A stretch of 64,000 nucleotides of DNA from Tritrichomonas musculus. Its lineage: Eukaryota > Parabasalia > Tritrichomonadida > Tritrichomonadidae. Shown here one piece after another: positions 9,450 through 20,372 of the stretch. The translations under genes and the position numbers were made by a program. The notes under the pieces were generated by a model. That model ran no database searches, was not told the DNA's origin, and saw only the letters and a program-made list of their open reading frames with translations. The DNA is taken from positions 744,001-808,000 of the forward strand of contig JAPFFF010000038.1 of assembly GCA_039105265.1 (NCBI GenBank). The letters are read 5' to 3'. How positions within the stretch are numbered: position 1 is the stretch's first letter; the number at the start of each line of letters is the position of its first letter.

Positions 9450-10196
9450 TTAATGATTCGTTGGCGTGTCAATATTAGTTGTCCCTGCAGGTTTAATTTT
9501 AATGTTGACAAATAATGGAGACTTTAATATGACAGGTTGGTACATGAAATCTACTAGCCTCATTTCGATGTGTTTTAGTGAATCGGTAAATGTTTTAATT
9601 TTGATTGGTTTAGATGAATCGTAATCAATTATAATAGGTGCCTGTGGTTCTATAACAGTATCAACTGTTGCAATCACGGATGGTGTATATTCATGTTCTC
9701 CTATAATACTATGTACAGCTTGACCTTGTAGTGATACGAGATATAATCTATTGGCATAATCCAATATTGGCAAATCAGGTACAACTGTCTCATTGTTGGC
9801 AGGTATAACAACTTCATTCTTTACACTATATAATCCTGTTATCAGTTTAGCTCTATGAGAACCTCTAATGAACGATACTTTATGCTGACTCGATAAACTC
9901 ATTGTCCTACCATCAATATTTTTGAACACAATTATGTTTTGACAACTATTCAAGTATTTAACCAATCCAAGCATTGAGTAATAATATGTGTCTTTAAATT
10001 CTATCATCAGCGAACGTTCATTATTTCCGTCCTCATATGAAAACATCAAATAGTCATCCTTAGTTACTATCAATATATTCCCCTTTGTATTGATTGATGA
10101 AACATAATACTTCACATAATCACATTTCCAAGGTATGTCTACATTTAGCTTCACCAGACTATAATCTGTTGCATTACTATTAACTGAACACAACAT
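9450..10196 (-). CDS. Strand-rich small virion-protein candidate (248 aa)
   Basis: The ATG at 10196 is chosen because the upstream extension overlaps the divergent 1575-residue gene, while this start leaves a 16-bp divergent spacer. The protein is predicted mostly beta, with alternating hydrophobic strands (YVSSINTKGNILIVTKDDY, NRLYLVSLQGQAVHSI). Its size suits a single-jelly-roll minor capsid (penton) or spike subunit, a normal Polinton part. I do not recognise a specific family motif. It ends 5 bp from the terminal repeat. Confidence 0.45.
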   Translation of the reverse strand: MLCSVNSNATDYSLVKLNVDIPWKCDYVKYYVSSINTKGNILIVTKDDYLMFSYEDGNNERSLMIEFKDTYYYSMLGLVKYLNSCQNIIVFKNIDGRTMSLSSQHKVSFIRGSHRAKLITGLYSVKNEVVIPANNETVVPDLPILDYANRLYLVSLQGQAVHSIIGEHEYTPSVIATVDTVIEPQAPIIIDYDSSKPIKIKTFTDSLKHIEMRLVDFMYQPVILKSPLFVNIKIKPAGTTNIDTPTNH

Positions 10197-10212
10197 TTTA
10201 CTATCTGTTAAA

Positions 10213-13200
10213 ATGTCTATTGTACCATATGCTTTTCGTTGTAATGAAGCAACCAAGTTAAAGGATAAAGGTTTGTCGATAGAAGTAGCTGAAGATGATG
10301 AAGGTAACGAACAATTCAGTTTCACACGAGAGGATGGTGAACCAGTCGCATTCAATAATATATATAGCAAAGCTGAAGTTGACCAAATGGCATTAGGAAA
10401 GGACTTTAAAATTGATTCATTTAAAGATTTAACTATTACTGGTGGGCAAAGCTTACCTGTCTTCGCTGATGGTGCTACAAATACACAATATTGTACCACT
10501 TATAATAAACTGATGGAATTATTGAGAACCAATTTTAATAATCTAACCAAATATATACATGACCTAAATATAGATGGGGTCGATTTGAGTGATTTGGCGA
10601 ACACAGATATATCATTGAGTCAAATGAATTATATCGATAACAACAACATAATTCAACCACACAATCCGTCAAGTATAAATGATGTCATCAAAACATACAA
10701 CTCATCCAATACTTCGATTCAATCATTATTATCTAACATGAATGGGTTTGTGAAGAAATCCGGATTTGAGAATACAGATATATATCCTAATGGTCAACTG
10801 AATCTATTTGGCTCCTCATTATCAAATAATCTCAATGCAACAAATAATATCAAAACATATGCCAATCTATTCACCAGTCTCAATACCAATAATGCAAACC
10901 TATTACAAATATTGAATGGTCTTCAAAATGATATATCAACTGCTTCCAATAGTGATATAACAAATCTCTTGAATACACTTGAGAATATGGAGTACCTCGT
11001 TGTCCTAAAAATAAATGATAGATATGAGATACGCAAAGTGAAGTGTCAAAAAGCTCCATCAGGTGATGACCTCCCAGTCGAGCCAACCAAATATGATGTC
11101 ATCGTGAACCCAGATGATAATAAGGAGTATGATATCGAAGATGTGGATACACTGATTGAAAACAAGTCACCTATCAGTCACGATAACATGGATAAAGTTA
11201 TCAATGTAGTGGTCAAGACATCAAGTTTTATGCTACTTCTATTGAAAAGTACATTCTCTATAACTGGTAAGCTATTATCATACACACTCTCAGGGGTATC
11301 ATCTATGAGTAAGGTAACATACAATACAGCCACATCATTGATGGAATCATTATATTTTAATTCAGGATACATCTGGCATTATACAATAGATACATCTGGT
11401 AAACTGGTTCGCTACCTAATCACATTTAAGGATAGGGTTGTTGATGCACTACCAACAATTGATTCATCTACAGTACATAAAGTATTTGATAACTTTGGTA
11501 GTTTCATTAAATGGCTCCAAGAACCTGATAATTTTCTAATATGTGCAGGCACGTTTCAATTGACATTATTACTGATTATATATGGAATCAAAATAATATT
11601 CAATGAGGAGAAGACCTATAAGAAGCTTAGTCCCATGGAGCATAAATTGAAATTTGAAGAGATGAAGAGAGAGCATGCAGCTATAGCAGCTCGCCTCAAG
11701 AAGAAAGCTAAACCAACACCCCTTAGTGATGAGATTGATATACTAACGGATGATAACCCATTATTGGATGTAGCATCAGTATTTGTTGATACGATTGATT
11801 TGGTGAATAATTTATGTGAGGCTCATAATTATGTCATGGATAGATTGGATGAGATACCCGCAGGCGATTCAAATTTTGCCAGTGAGGCAGGTATCGATGA
11901 ATTCATAATTACAAACAAGGATGTATCTTCATTAACAAATACCATTAATAATATCGAATGTAACCTATTAGTTATTAATGTTCCTGATGAACAAAAACAA
12001 GCCTTCCTCAGCTACAATAGACCAATTTTCAAAATTGTGTTACGAAAGAATGTTATATATGATAGCAAAGGCAGATATATTAAAGAGTTCTATATTGTAT
12101 CCAAAAATAATAAGATACTGTGTCCAGTAATCAAATTTGATTCGTATCAAAATTTCTGTATTATCAATGATAGTTCTTTAATCGCAACAAGATCCATTGG
12201 ACCTGCTGACCAAAATGACCTCGATGGTAAGTTTTATATAGCATTTGATAAAAAGTTACCATTTCATCCATATAAGCTATTCCTCAATGGAGAGTTATCA
12301 ATTATGAATGAATACACACCAACTCTATTGAAAACGGATAAGCCTATTAAATGTAAAACCATAATTGCTGATAATGCGTTGAAGCTTCATAAAAGTGATG
12401 TCCACTACTTCTATAAGCCATCCATTATTCAGGATTACATTATACAGGATGAGGATTACTACAAAATTATATTTGAGGTGCCTGATGATTATACTATACC
12501 AGACCAACTCGAATTCAAGTTTACAGAACATTGTTTTGGTAACCATTGGTCATTGAAATGGTGTGCTGATGAGACCCATTCCAATAAAGGCTATTGGACA
12601 GGTAATAATATCCAAGGTAGACTCAATTCTAAAGTTATCACCAAATGGAATCTTCGACCCAGTAAGAAAACTAACGATTGCTACGGTTGCTGGATAACTA
12701 TTAAGCAAACAGATTTGCACGAGTCGATAATTACAAATGAAGGGAATGGTTTGATGCATTCGCTATTGAAAAACTATAAACATGTATTCAAAATTCAAAT
12801 GAATGATGGTACTATTAGAGATGGTAGTGAATGGAATATGACATATGCTTACGAGAACCATTTAACAGATGGTCTATCGAACTCGTTACATCCAGGGTAT
12901 TATGGTACTATCATTTTATATTTATCAATGGATAACATCGAGGGAATTCGAACCGACCTGATTGATAAGATATATTTGGATATATATTTGGGGGATTCGA
13001 TTACTGGCACTAGGTTATCATTCAAACCAGATGGGTTCCATGCTCAAAAGAATGGCAAGGTATATGTTGATGTCATCCCAATCCTAGATACGATTGAGAA
13101 GATTAGCTATGAATATTCTACTACTAAAATTAATACAGATACCAAAAATATTGAACTATATTTGAAGAAAGATTTCACGGACCCCATTGATGAGGTGAAT

Positions 13201-14940
13201 TGGGACCCGTCAACTAACGCATTCAAATATATAATCGACCAACAATATTATGAAGTACTCCCGAGACCAGATGCCGCGACAACCTTATATACTGATTACA
13301 ATATAACATCATCTAAGGTCATTACGGCTGATAATATTACTACCATGAGGAGTGATTTGAATGTACTCACTAACAACTTTGATGTAGTTAGTTATGATGT
13401 TAAAGATTTGACCAGTAGAGTGGATACATTAAATGCAGAAATGGGTGAGACTAAAAGAATTACTCAACACTTGCAAGATGATATCGACCAGGTTCGAATC
13501 GTATCAAATGTAGCCCTGGCATTTGGAGTCATCGGTACGGCTGGTAGCATAGCCAATGTTGGATTGACGTTGTTTCGAACAGGGTTCACAATCACTAAAG
13601 CTGGTATAGATTCAACCATTGAAGGTATATCCCAAGGTGAGCAAGCTTTATATCATCTAGGTGATGGAAGCAACCTACCTCCATTAAAAATAGCAAGGTC
13701 AACTACAACTGATTTAACTCCAATCATAAATTGGTGCGATGCAGACAAAGTTGCTGTCGAATATACTGATGATGTTAACAACCCCTCAACAACCATTACA
13801 ACCTATAGAGATGCTATCGATTTATGCAACCACTTCAGGGAGTCATTGAAACCAGCATTTAGACTATTAGCTGAAAAAATAAATGAGGTTGAATTTAATA
13901 CAACCCTACTTGATGATATCTATATTTCCAAAAATAATTTAGTTAGAGATGACACTATTGATATTGTTGGTAAGCTAGTCAATAAGGATGTTCATCTTGA
14001 AGCCGAAGATGTGATTACAAATGGAACTATCAAAGTTAGGCTGATGTTAATGTTTATTAGCGAATTCAATGATATAGACTATGAGGAATATATTGTTACA
14101 ATTACTATAGACAATGGTAGTGTTAGTCAATATGAAGGTTGCGATTACTTCCCAACATGCACTCTCAATGATAAGATTATAATCATACCTAATCCCCAAA
14201 ATGTTAAAGTCAATACTATTACTATCAAGGAGAATACTTGTGTTAGGAGGATGTCATTTACACCAAATGATTTAGCCTATACCTGTGACATAAATGCTCT
14301 TCATAATAAAATTGATGCTATCCACGAACAGACCAAATCTAATGATGCTTCACTAGCTACAATCATAAACGAGTACCCCACGGTTGATGAGGTCAATGAT
14401 GTCTTGAAGGAGTATGCATTAAAGAAAGATATCCCAGAACCAGTTGATTTGTCAAATTATGCATTAAAAAGTGATTATGATGAACTGAAGACAAGGATAG
14501 AAAATTTGGTAACTGAGAACACAAATTTGAAAGCAACCATAGAATCTTTTGAATCAAGATTAGCTGCATTAGCGAATAGATTAACGCGAATTAAGTATAC
14601 ATTCAGCGTACCAAATAGTACTAGCATTCGTTACCAATTCGAACAACCATTTGATGCATATGAGGCAACCCTCTATTTGACATATCATGAAAACAAAAAT
14701 AATGTTGCCAGTGAAAAAGAAATTAAAATTAATATATCATTCAATGTTAAAAATACACCTACGTATGAATACCAATACGAACCAAATAAGATCTGGTTAA
14801 ACAATATTGAATTTCCATTAAATAGTAGCAATTTAATGGTCAATCCAACAGCTAATTTCATATTGATTGGTGGGTCATTCTTTTCATCAAATGGTATCTT
14901 AGCTGAAGATAATACCAAGAATGGAATACATTCATTATAA
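10213..14940 (+). CDS. Giant fibre-like membrane protein (1575 aa)
   Basis: One uninterrupted frame. Residues 1-90 contain a NNIYSKAEVDQMAL stretch like phage tail-fibre trimerisation segments. A hydrophobic segment at about 440-462 is a likely membrane span, followed by a charged cytoplasmic-type stretch. A second hydrophobic, Gly/Ala-rich stretch lies at about 1097-1123. Between them are long strand-rich, Asn/Asp-rich regions. Near 1410-1460 is a coiled coil containing SNYALKSDYDELKTRIE, again fibre-like, and the C-terminal ~100 residues are beta-rich. A host-attachment fibre or virion membrane protein is the best inference. It runs opposite to most neighbours and fires divergently with the 248-residue gene. 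Confidence 0.65.
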   Translation: MSIVPYAFRCNEATKLKDKGLSIEVAEDDEGNEQFSFTREDGEPVAFNNIYSKAEVDQMALGKDFKIDSFKDLTITGGQSLPVFADGATNTQYCTTYNKLMELLRTNFNNLTKYIHDLNIDGVDLSDLANTDISLSQMNYIDNNNIIQPHNPSSINDVIKTYNSSNTSIQSLLSNMNGFVKKSGFENTDIYPNGQLNLFGSSLSNNLNATNNIKTYANLFTSLNTNNANLLQILNGLQNDISTASNSDITNLLNTLENMEYLVVLKINDRYEIRKVKCQKAPSGDDLPVEPTKYDVIVNPDDNKEYDIEDVDTLIENKSPISHDNMDKVINVVVKTSSFMLLLLKSTFSITGKLLSYTLSGVSSMSKVTYNTATSLMESLYFNSGYIWHYTIDTSGKLVRYLITFKDRVVDALPTIDSSTVHKVFDNFGSFIKWLQEPDNFLICAGTFQLTLLLIIYGIKIIFNEEKTYKKLSPMEHKLKFEEMKREHAAIAARLKKKAKPTPLSDEIDILTDDNPLLDVASVFVDTIDLVNNLCEAHNYVMDRLDEIPAGDSNFASEAGIDEFIITNKDVSSLTNTINNIECNLLVINVPDEQKQAFLSYNRPIFKIVLRKNVIYDSKGRYIKEFYIVSKNNKILCPVIKFDSYQNFCIINDSSLIATRSIGPADQNDLDGKFYIAFDKKLPFHPYKLFLNGELSIMNEYTPTLLKTDKPIKCKTIIADNALKLHKSDVHYFYKPSIIQDYIIQDEDYYKIIFEVPDDYTIPDQLEFKFTEHCFGNHWSLKWCADETHSNKGYWTGNNIQGRLNSKVITKWNLRPSKKTNDCYGCWITIKQTDLHESIITNEGNGLMHSLLKNYKHVFKIQMNDGTIRDGSEWNMTYAYENHLTDGLSNSLHPGYYGTIILYLSMDNIEGIRTDLIDKIYLDIYLGDSITGTRLSFKPDGFHAQKNGKVYVDVIPILDTIEKISYEYSTTKINTDTKNIELYLKKDFTDPIDEVNWDPSTNAFKYIIDQQYYEVLPRPDAATTLYTDYNITSSKVITADNITTMRSDLNVLTNNFDVVSYDVKDLTSRVDTLNAEMGETKRITQHLQDDIDQVRIVSNVALAFGVIGTAGSIANVGLTLFRTGFTITKAGIDSTIEGISQGEQALYHLGDGSNLPPLKIARSTTTDLTPIINWCDADKVAVEYTDDVNNPSTTITTYRDAIDLCNHFRESLKPAFRLLAEKINEVEFNTTLLDDIYISKNNLVRDDTIDIVGKLVNKDVHLEAEDVITNGTIKVRLMLMFISEFNDIDYEEYIVTITIDNGSVSQYEGCDYFPTCTLNDKIIIIPNPQNVKVNTITIKENTCVRRMSFTPNDLAYTCDINALHNKIDAIHEQTKSNDASLATIINEYPTVDEVNDVLKEYALKKDIPEPVDLSNYALKSDYDELKTRIENLVTENTNLKATIESFESRLAALANRLTRIKYTFSVPNSTSIRYQFEQPFDAYEATLYLTYHENKNNVASEKEIKINISFNVKNTPTYEYQYEPNKIWLNNIEFPLNSSNLMVNPTANFILIGGSFFSSNGILAEDNTKNGIHSL

Positions 14941-14988
14941 GGAGGTAGGTACTCAACAAGTTAGTCATCAGCTAGCCAATCAAAAATA

Positions 14989-17900
14989 TTAAAACTTCAT
15001 CGTCCTATTAAATTGAGGGAGATTGATTTGCTGATACAATTTATTTTTGCGAAAACAATTGGCACCATCGAGTAGGTTAAATGTAATCTCCTCACCATTA
15101 TACATGAGCTCATATAATTCTTCAACACTAATATTATGATGCTTACAATAATTGAGAATACATTGTTTAGGAACACCTTTCATTCTAATATGATATCCTT
15201 CGTTGCCATTCTCATCGACCAGTATATCTAGATATGATTTCTTACCAAGCGCTATCAGTTTACGTGAATGGACTTCGCCAACAGCACCATCAAATCTGTC
15301 GAAATCAATATGAAACTGACACATCTGCTTACCAATCAATTGTCTCCCATATTTTGAATTATATATTTTTGCGATGCGTTCAACATCATCTTCCATAATA
15401 TGCATGCTATCAGTATCTTGATAATATATATTGATGCCGTGTTGCTCAGCCGTATTCATAACTCTATTCATAATATGCTTACTCCATGAGAGAACTGATG
15501 CCCCAAATTGTGGTAGGTTGAAGTGATTATATATAGGCTTCATCTTCTTAACATAAACGTTGTTAATATTATCGGTTTCTGTAATCTCACTTATATAATT
15601 ATAATTCCTCCAGATATAGTTATATATCTTCTCCTTGGGGACGGATTTAGTCTCGATTGGAATAGCTTTCAAAATAGACTTACCATATATACTATTGAGG
15701 AGCAGCTTAATAGTTTGCTCCAACGGATTACATGCTCGTTGGTATCTCAATCTAAGTCTAAATAATTTATCGATGAACTTATTTATAGTTGTATTGAAAC
15801 CTTCATTGAAATAGTATCCGCGAATGAACTCATAATCGAAATCATAAAACTCCATTAAATCCATGAATGCTATCTTGTCGATATAGAAATGGGTGACTGG
15901 ATTGTTATCAAATATCTTGCTACCATTATCATCCCGATGGAATACATGCCCAAATTTGTAATCAATATCACTCTTACATTTAATTTTTGTAATATTGATT
16001 TCTGCAAAAAACGTGTCATATCTCAACAGCTCTTCCTTCGAAACATCTGCAGGGATGATCTTAGGCTTGCCCTTGGGTACCCCATTCATAATTCTCATCG
16101 CAGATGGATATAAAGACACGGCATCGAAGTCTTGGATGCGCCCCTCTATGTATTGCTTATCATTATTCGCAGTCATTGTCCTACCTCCGCTAACACATCT
16201 CAGGATAAAATTCTGGGGCTTACCACTCAACTCATAGCATCCATTAAAGCATCCATATCTCTTAGCGAAATCGTATCCAATAGCTGAGATAGATATATAG
16301 TTATGAATGTTTAACATATTAATCTTGGTTTCATGAAATATTTTCATGAGGTCTTCATTAAATTTCTCCAAGCCCTTCATCAAAACTATGCAATCCTTCT
16401 TGCAATAAAATTTCGCATATTTCATAATATCTATATTTAATGAGTCATACGCATCAGCTATCTTCGCATTTTCAATCAACTGTTTAAAATCTCGTGCAAT
16501 CTCATGCAAAGATTTCTCATCTTTTTTCTCATCATAATATTGTATTTGGAATTCTAACGCTGGCACGATACAACGTTTAATATTATGTTCCGTATATAAC
16601 TTATAAGCCATGATTTCCTTGTGGACATCTAAGTTGAACATGCTCGCGAATTTCCTCAAGGGCTTATTAATTAGAGAATAGCTGTTGCGGAACGTTAACG
16701 TTTTCACAATCTTGTTATCGATATATTTGTTCATGATGATTTGTAATATAGTACCTGCTCGCTCAAGTATCTTGGGCCGCCAACCATATGTGTTCATGAA
16801 GAAGCATGCATCATATTTTAGATTGTGAAAGTATGTTAATGATTGGTCCTGTAAATAATCTAATAGCTGTTCATTAATATTATCTCCTGTGAAAGATATA
16901 CTGTGAATATATGCACCATCTCTCCAAGCTGTACAATTTAGATATGGAACATGAGGAGACACCGTTGAGTTGGTTTCGTAATCGCTATAATAAATCCTAC
17001 TCCATTGCTTACCGTAATTAGTATCTGTTTTGATAGGTTTGCAACATAGCTCCTCATCATAATTTAAATCGACATAGTCATTGAGATTATTATTGAATTC
17101 GGTCGTTGCTAATATATTTAATTCACAATTCTTAATCTCTCTAAATAAGTTTAAATCAAACATCTTACGTAGTATAATCATTGGAGTGGTACCTTCATTT
17201 TTATATAGAGGGGTATCTTTATTAACACCCTTGATTAGAACTCTCCTATCAATTGGAATATGAGCAAATTTTTCATCGAGCTCATCTCTATGTTCCAAAT
17301 AATATGTTGTCGCCATGATATTTTTATTAATCATGTAGTGATTCTTATATAGGAGTAGGTCGACAGTTCTCACGTAATCCTTAGCCCATGGTTTCTTTCG
17401 CGTATCAATTCTAACATTATATTGGTGGCGAGTATCTTTGGATTCATCGATACGTCGTATAATGAAGTGGCATTTGAATTCCTTGGCAACACTGATAATA
17501 CGATTACAAGGAACTCGCTTAGTCCTAATATAATTCCTCAAATGATTTATTTCATCTATCTCAAACACACCTGATTGAATACATGCATATACGAAGCAGT
17601 TGTCCTTATAATTATTTTTGTCTATGGAACTAAATATATGGTAATCTGTCAAATCGATATTGCTCAAATTGATATATGGGAAAAATCCGCCATCATACAT
17701 GTTTCTAAAATCTTCATCAATCTCAATCTCTTCATTATAAACTGTATTCGTATCAGGGTCCAATTTTTGAATCGAAAATGTGGTGGTCTTTTTGAACTTA
17801 CTTTTAGTTACAAATAATGCTTCGTATCGAACGGGTATAAATGTGCTGTTGTAGTTGGGATTTACATCACTAGCATCTTCGATCAAATCAACGGTGCCTG

Positions 17901-18519
17901 CGATATGACCAATCGTGTTATCAATCATCCATTTATCACTCAGGGTGAAATATTTATAGGTACCATCGAGTGAGTGAGCTTTGACAACAGGTCTCTCATC
18001 ACCTTTCAAACTATAACATTTTCTCAACGCCTCACAAAATGCTAAACGTTTGTCTTCATCATCTCCTATCAACACATCAAATGATATCCTCCTATTCACG
18101 TATAACATATATTCGGTCATATATTTTTGGAAATTGCGTTTATTGACAACATCCTTGATTCGTTTCTCATATTGAATTCTCTCATCAGTCTTGGATTGAT
18201 ATAAGTTGATGGGGATGTTTAATATAAGCCTCTCCTCTAATGCGTTGTCGCGAATACTATTTTTATACTGATTACGTTGCTGAACTCGATTGATATGACT
18301 CGATTTGCTTTTACGAATGGTCGCGAATAATTTATTATCATCCTTATCAAATGCTCTAATATAATCATCAACGCAAACACCTCTCCTATTAATATGCATA
18401 CTTATCAATCGATTCGATAACTCACCCTTCAACTCTCTCAACGATGCAGTTTTATTAGCGAATCCGGGTAACGATAAGATATCTCTTTTGGTGAGCTTAC
18501 TCAATAATTTATTTTTCAT
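14989..18519 (-). CDS. Protein-primed DNA polymerase B of the inner element
   Basis: 1176 residues, normal for Maverick polymerases with an N-terminal extension. Motifs: exonuclease I YSDYETN near 511, exonuclease II TYFHNLKYDACFF near 560, motif A DFDAVSLYPSAM near 801, motif B LLNSIYGKS near 940, and motif C YYQDTDSMHI near 1035. It copies the element from protein-linked ends. Residues 1-50 carry an LPGF-containing helical module also found at the starts of two other proteins of this element (19328-20332 and 25469-26638). The terminal-protein function often lies in the N-terminal region of such polymerases, so that module may be involved. Confidence 0.95.
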   Translation of the reverse strand: MKNKLLSKLTKRDILSLPGFANKTASLRELKGELSNRLISMHINRRGVCVDDYIRAFDKDDNKLFATIRKSKSSHINRVQQRNQYKNSIRDNALEERLILNIPINLYQSKTDERIQYEKRIKDVVNKRNFQKYMTEYMLYVNRRISFDVLIGDDEDKRLAFCEALRKCYSLKGDERPVVKAHSLDGTYKYFTLSDKWMIDNTIGHIAGTVDLIEDASDVNPNYNSTFIPVRYEALFVTKSKFKKTTTFSIQKLDPDTNTVYNEEIEIDEDFRNMYDGGFFPYINLSNIDLTDYHIFSSIDKNNYKDNCFVYACIQSGVFEIDEINHLRNYIRTKRVPCNRIISVAKEFKCHFIIRRIDESKDTRHQYNVRIDTRKKPWAKDYVRTVDLLLYKNHYMINKNIMATTYYLEHRDELDEKFAHIPIDRRVLIKGVNKDTPLYKNEGTTPMIILRKMFDLNLFREIKNCELNILATTEFNNNLNDYVDLNYDEELCCKPIKTDTNYGKQWSRIYYSDYETNSTVSPHVPYLNCTAWRDGAYIHSISFTGDNINEQLLDYLQDQSLTYFHNLKYDACFFMNTYGWRPKILERAGTILQIIMNKYIDNKIVKTLTFRNSYSLINKPLRKFASMFNLDVHKEIMAYKLYTEHNIKRCIVPALEFQIQYYDEKKDEKSLHEIARDFKQLIENAKIADAYDSLNIDIMKYAKFYCKKDCIVLMKGLEKFNEDLMKIFHETKINMLNIHNYISISAIGYDFAKRYGCFNGCYELSGKPQNFILRCVSGGRTMTANNDKQYIEGRIQDFDAVSLYPSAMRIMNGVPKGKPKIIPADVSKEELLRYDTFFAEINITKIKCKSDIDYKFGHVFHRDDNGSKIFDNNPVTHFYIDKIAFMDLMEFYDFDYEFIRGYYFNEGFNTTINKFIDKLFRLRLRYQRACNPLEQTIKLLLNSIYGKSILKAIPIETKSVPKEKIYNYIWRNYNYISEITETDNINNVYVKKMKPIYNHFNLPQFGASVLSWSKHIMNRVMNTAEQHGINIYYQDTDSMHIMEDDVERIAKIYNSKYGRQLIGKQMCQFHIDFDRFDGAVGEVHSRKLIALGKKSYLDILVDENGNEGYHIRMKGVPKQCILNYCKHHNISVEELYELMYNGEEITFNLLDGANCFRKNKLYQQINLPQFNRTMKF

Positions 18520-18581
18520 TTATATATCATTAAAAATGGCCCGGTTTCAAAATCAACTCATTTTTTTATCGCGCTATCAAA

Positions 18582-19307
18582 ATGTCTCACGATAATATCA
18601 ATATTGACCAATTATTGGAACGCATCAAATTACTTGAGGAGGAGAATGCTAGATTGAAGGCTACCCCTGATCTTGTCGATGTTGGTTGCAATACAGATGG
18701 ACGCGGTGATGATGTATGTCCCACCGTTGAAAAGGATGAAGATGCTAAATGGTTCCCCCTCAAGAATTATGAAAACGAGTATGAGATATTGAACTGCTAC
18801 CCTTATCCAATTCGTAAGATAGCAACTGGTAGGATTGTTACTGAATTCAAAAATAAAACTAGCGGATACATCCAAGTATCTCTCAATGGTAGCTGTCAAC
18901 AAAAACATAGACTTGTTGCACTACAATTCATATATAACGATGACCCTGTAAACAAAACTATCGTCGACCATATAGAGCAGGATAGGACATATTATCATGT
19001 AAAATGTTTACGATGGGTTTCGACTCAAGATAATAATAAAAATAGGAGTTCAACGAGAGGTATTGTATACGAGTATTTTGACGATATAGATGAAGATGCA
19101 ATTGTCGTGAATAAATACGGTGACCACTTATTTGAGAACTATTATTATTTCGATAATAAGTTTTACTATTTCAACGGAGTACGTTACAGAGAATTATATA
19201 TCAAAGAGAATAAATCAGGTGTTCTATTTGTTAGCATGAAGGACACTAAAAATAGAACTGTCAATGTATATGTAAATAGATTCAAGAAAATATATAACTT
19301 GAATTAG
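18582..19307 (+). CDS. HNH endonuclease with coiled-coil start and NUMOD4-like motif
   Basis: 241 residues. Residues 1-28 form a short leucine-rich coiled coil, then an acidic linker containing DVGCNTDG. A NUMOD4-like block (WFPLKNYENEYEILNCYPYPI) lies at 57-78 and an HNH core at about 105-147, with His109, VDHIEQD (Asp129-His130) and CLRWVS. The C-terminal ~80 residues are Tyr/Asn-rich and unknown. It is related to the outer element's 111-residue HNH protein but has extra domains. It is transcribed opposite to its neighbours, from a 62-bp spacer shared with the polymerase, as expected of an acquired module. Confidence 0.85.
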   Translation: MSHDNINIDQLLERIKLLEEENARLKATPDLVDVGCNTDGRGDDVCPTVEKDEDAKWFPLKNYENEYEILNCYPYPIRKIATGRIVTEFKNKTSGYIQVSLNGSCQQKHRLVALQFIYNDDPVNKTIVDHIEQDRTYYHVKCLRWVSTQDNNKNRSSTRGIVYEYFDDIDEDAIVVNKYGDHLFENYYYFDNKFYYFNGVRYRELYIKENKSGVLFVSMKDTKNRTVNVYVNRFKKIYNLN

Positions 19308-19327
19308 TATTATTTTTGCGGAGCATA

Positions 19328-20332
19328 TTATTTGTTATCCTCAATACTGATAATTCTAACAGGTTTACCATGTATCAATTCGAGGTTTCGCTTAGTCCTT
19401 GCGATTTGTTTAGCAGATTGTGCAAGCTTACCATTATTCTTTATATCTTTAAATATTTTTGAACGTGCATTCGATTCACGAATCAAGGCTTCCCTAGCGA
19501 TAGCTTCCTCCTTTTCAGCAACATGCTTCTCCCAGTTAGCTTGTTTTATAGCAGCACGCTTAGCTTTATTCTCCTTTCTACGTTGCTTTCTAGCTGCAGC
19601 TTTAGAACTTTGAGCAGCTGCTATCAGTGCAGCCTTACGTTGCTTCTTAGACATATAATTTGCAGGTGGCTTGTATGGATCATATGATTCAGCCTCCTTC
19701 AATAGCCTATTGATTTCCTTCTCCTTATGCTCCTTCTCCCAGTTAGCTTGTTTTATAGCAGCACGCTTAGCTTTATTATCCTTCTTGCGTTGCTTTCGTT
19801 CAACTGCCCTACGAGCTCGTCTAGCTTTATCTTTGATACGTTCATATGCTTCCTGCAATCCCTGATCAGTGATGAGTTGTCTTCTTTGAGCACGTGCAGC
19901 CGCGATGATAGCTGCCTTACGTTGCTTCTTAGACATATAATTTGCAGGTGGCGTGGATGAATCATTAGATGTATATTCTATAGCCTTAATATTGGATTTG
20001 GGTGGAGCTATCATCTTACGTTTAGTGGGATGAGGTGGTATATATGGTTGTGGATTACTTCGATATTTTTCGACATATTCCTTAACTTTGTAACCACGTT
20101 TCTTTTTGGTATATTGATGAACTCTCGCCCGAACGAAATCCTTGAGTTCGATCAATAAATAATTATATAAACTCTTGAATCCAGGCAGTTGAACAATCTC
20201 TCCCTTATTTAGACTCAGTACAGTTTTATTCTGGGGTAGGTTGCAACTGGATGAGCCATGCTTCTTGGGAGGTGAGGTCTTGGGATATGAGTCATCATTT
20301 GGATCATAATTGAAGTCATCACTATCACTCAT
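19328..20332 (-). CDS. Very basic repeat protein with LPGF module
   Basis: 334 residues. An acidic start (1-45) is followed by the LPGF module (about residues 48-90: IVQLPGFKSLYNYLLIELKDF then KKRGYKVKEYV). Then comes a very Lys/Arg/Ala-rich helical region with a duplicated unit (NYMSKKQRKAA and NKAKRAAIKQANWEKE). At DNA level the copies are near identical: 38 bp at 19632-19669 and 19914-19951, and 40 bp at 19531-19570 and 19738-19777, with unequal spacing. It resembles a core or DNA-condensing protein. The shared module suggests it meets the same partner as the polymerase. Confidence 0.6.
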   Translation of the reverse strand: MSDSDDFNYDPNDDSYPKTSPPKKHGSSSCNLPQNKTVLSLNKGEIVQLPGFKSLYNYLLIELKDFVRARVHQYTKKKRGYKVKEYVEKYRSNPQPYIPPHPTKRKMIAPPKSNIKAIEYTSNDSSTPPANYMSKKQRKAAIIAAARAQRRQLITDQGLQEAYERIKDKARRARRAVERKQRKKDNKAKRAAIKQANWEKEHKEKEINRLLKEAESYDPYKPPANYMSKKQRKAALIAAAQSSKAAARKQRRKENKAKRAAIKQANWEKHVAEKEEAIAREALIRESNARSKIFKDIKNNGKLAQSAKQIARTKRNLELIHGKPVRIISIEDNK

Positions 20333-20372
20333 TTAAACAAAAATAAAATATGGTTCGATAAAATGTAACTAT

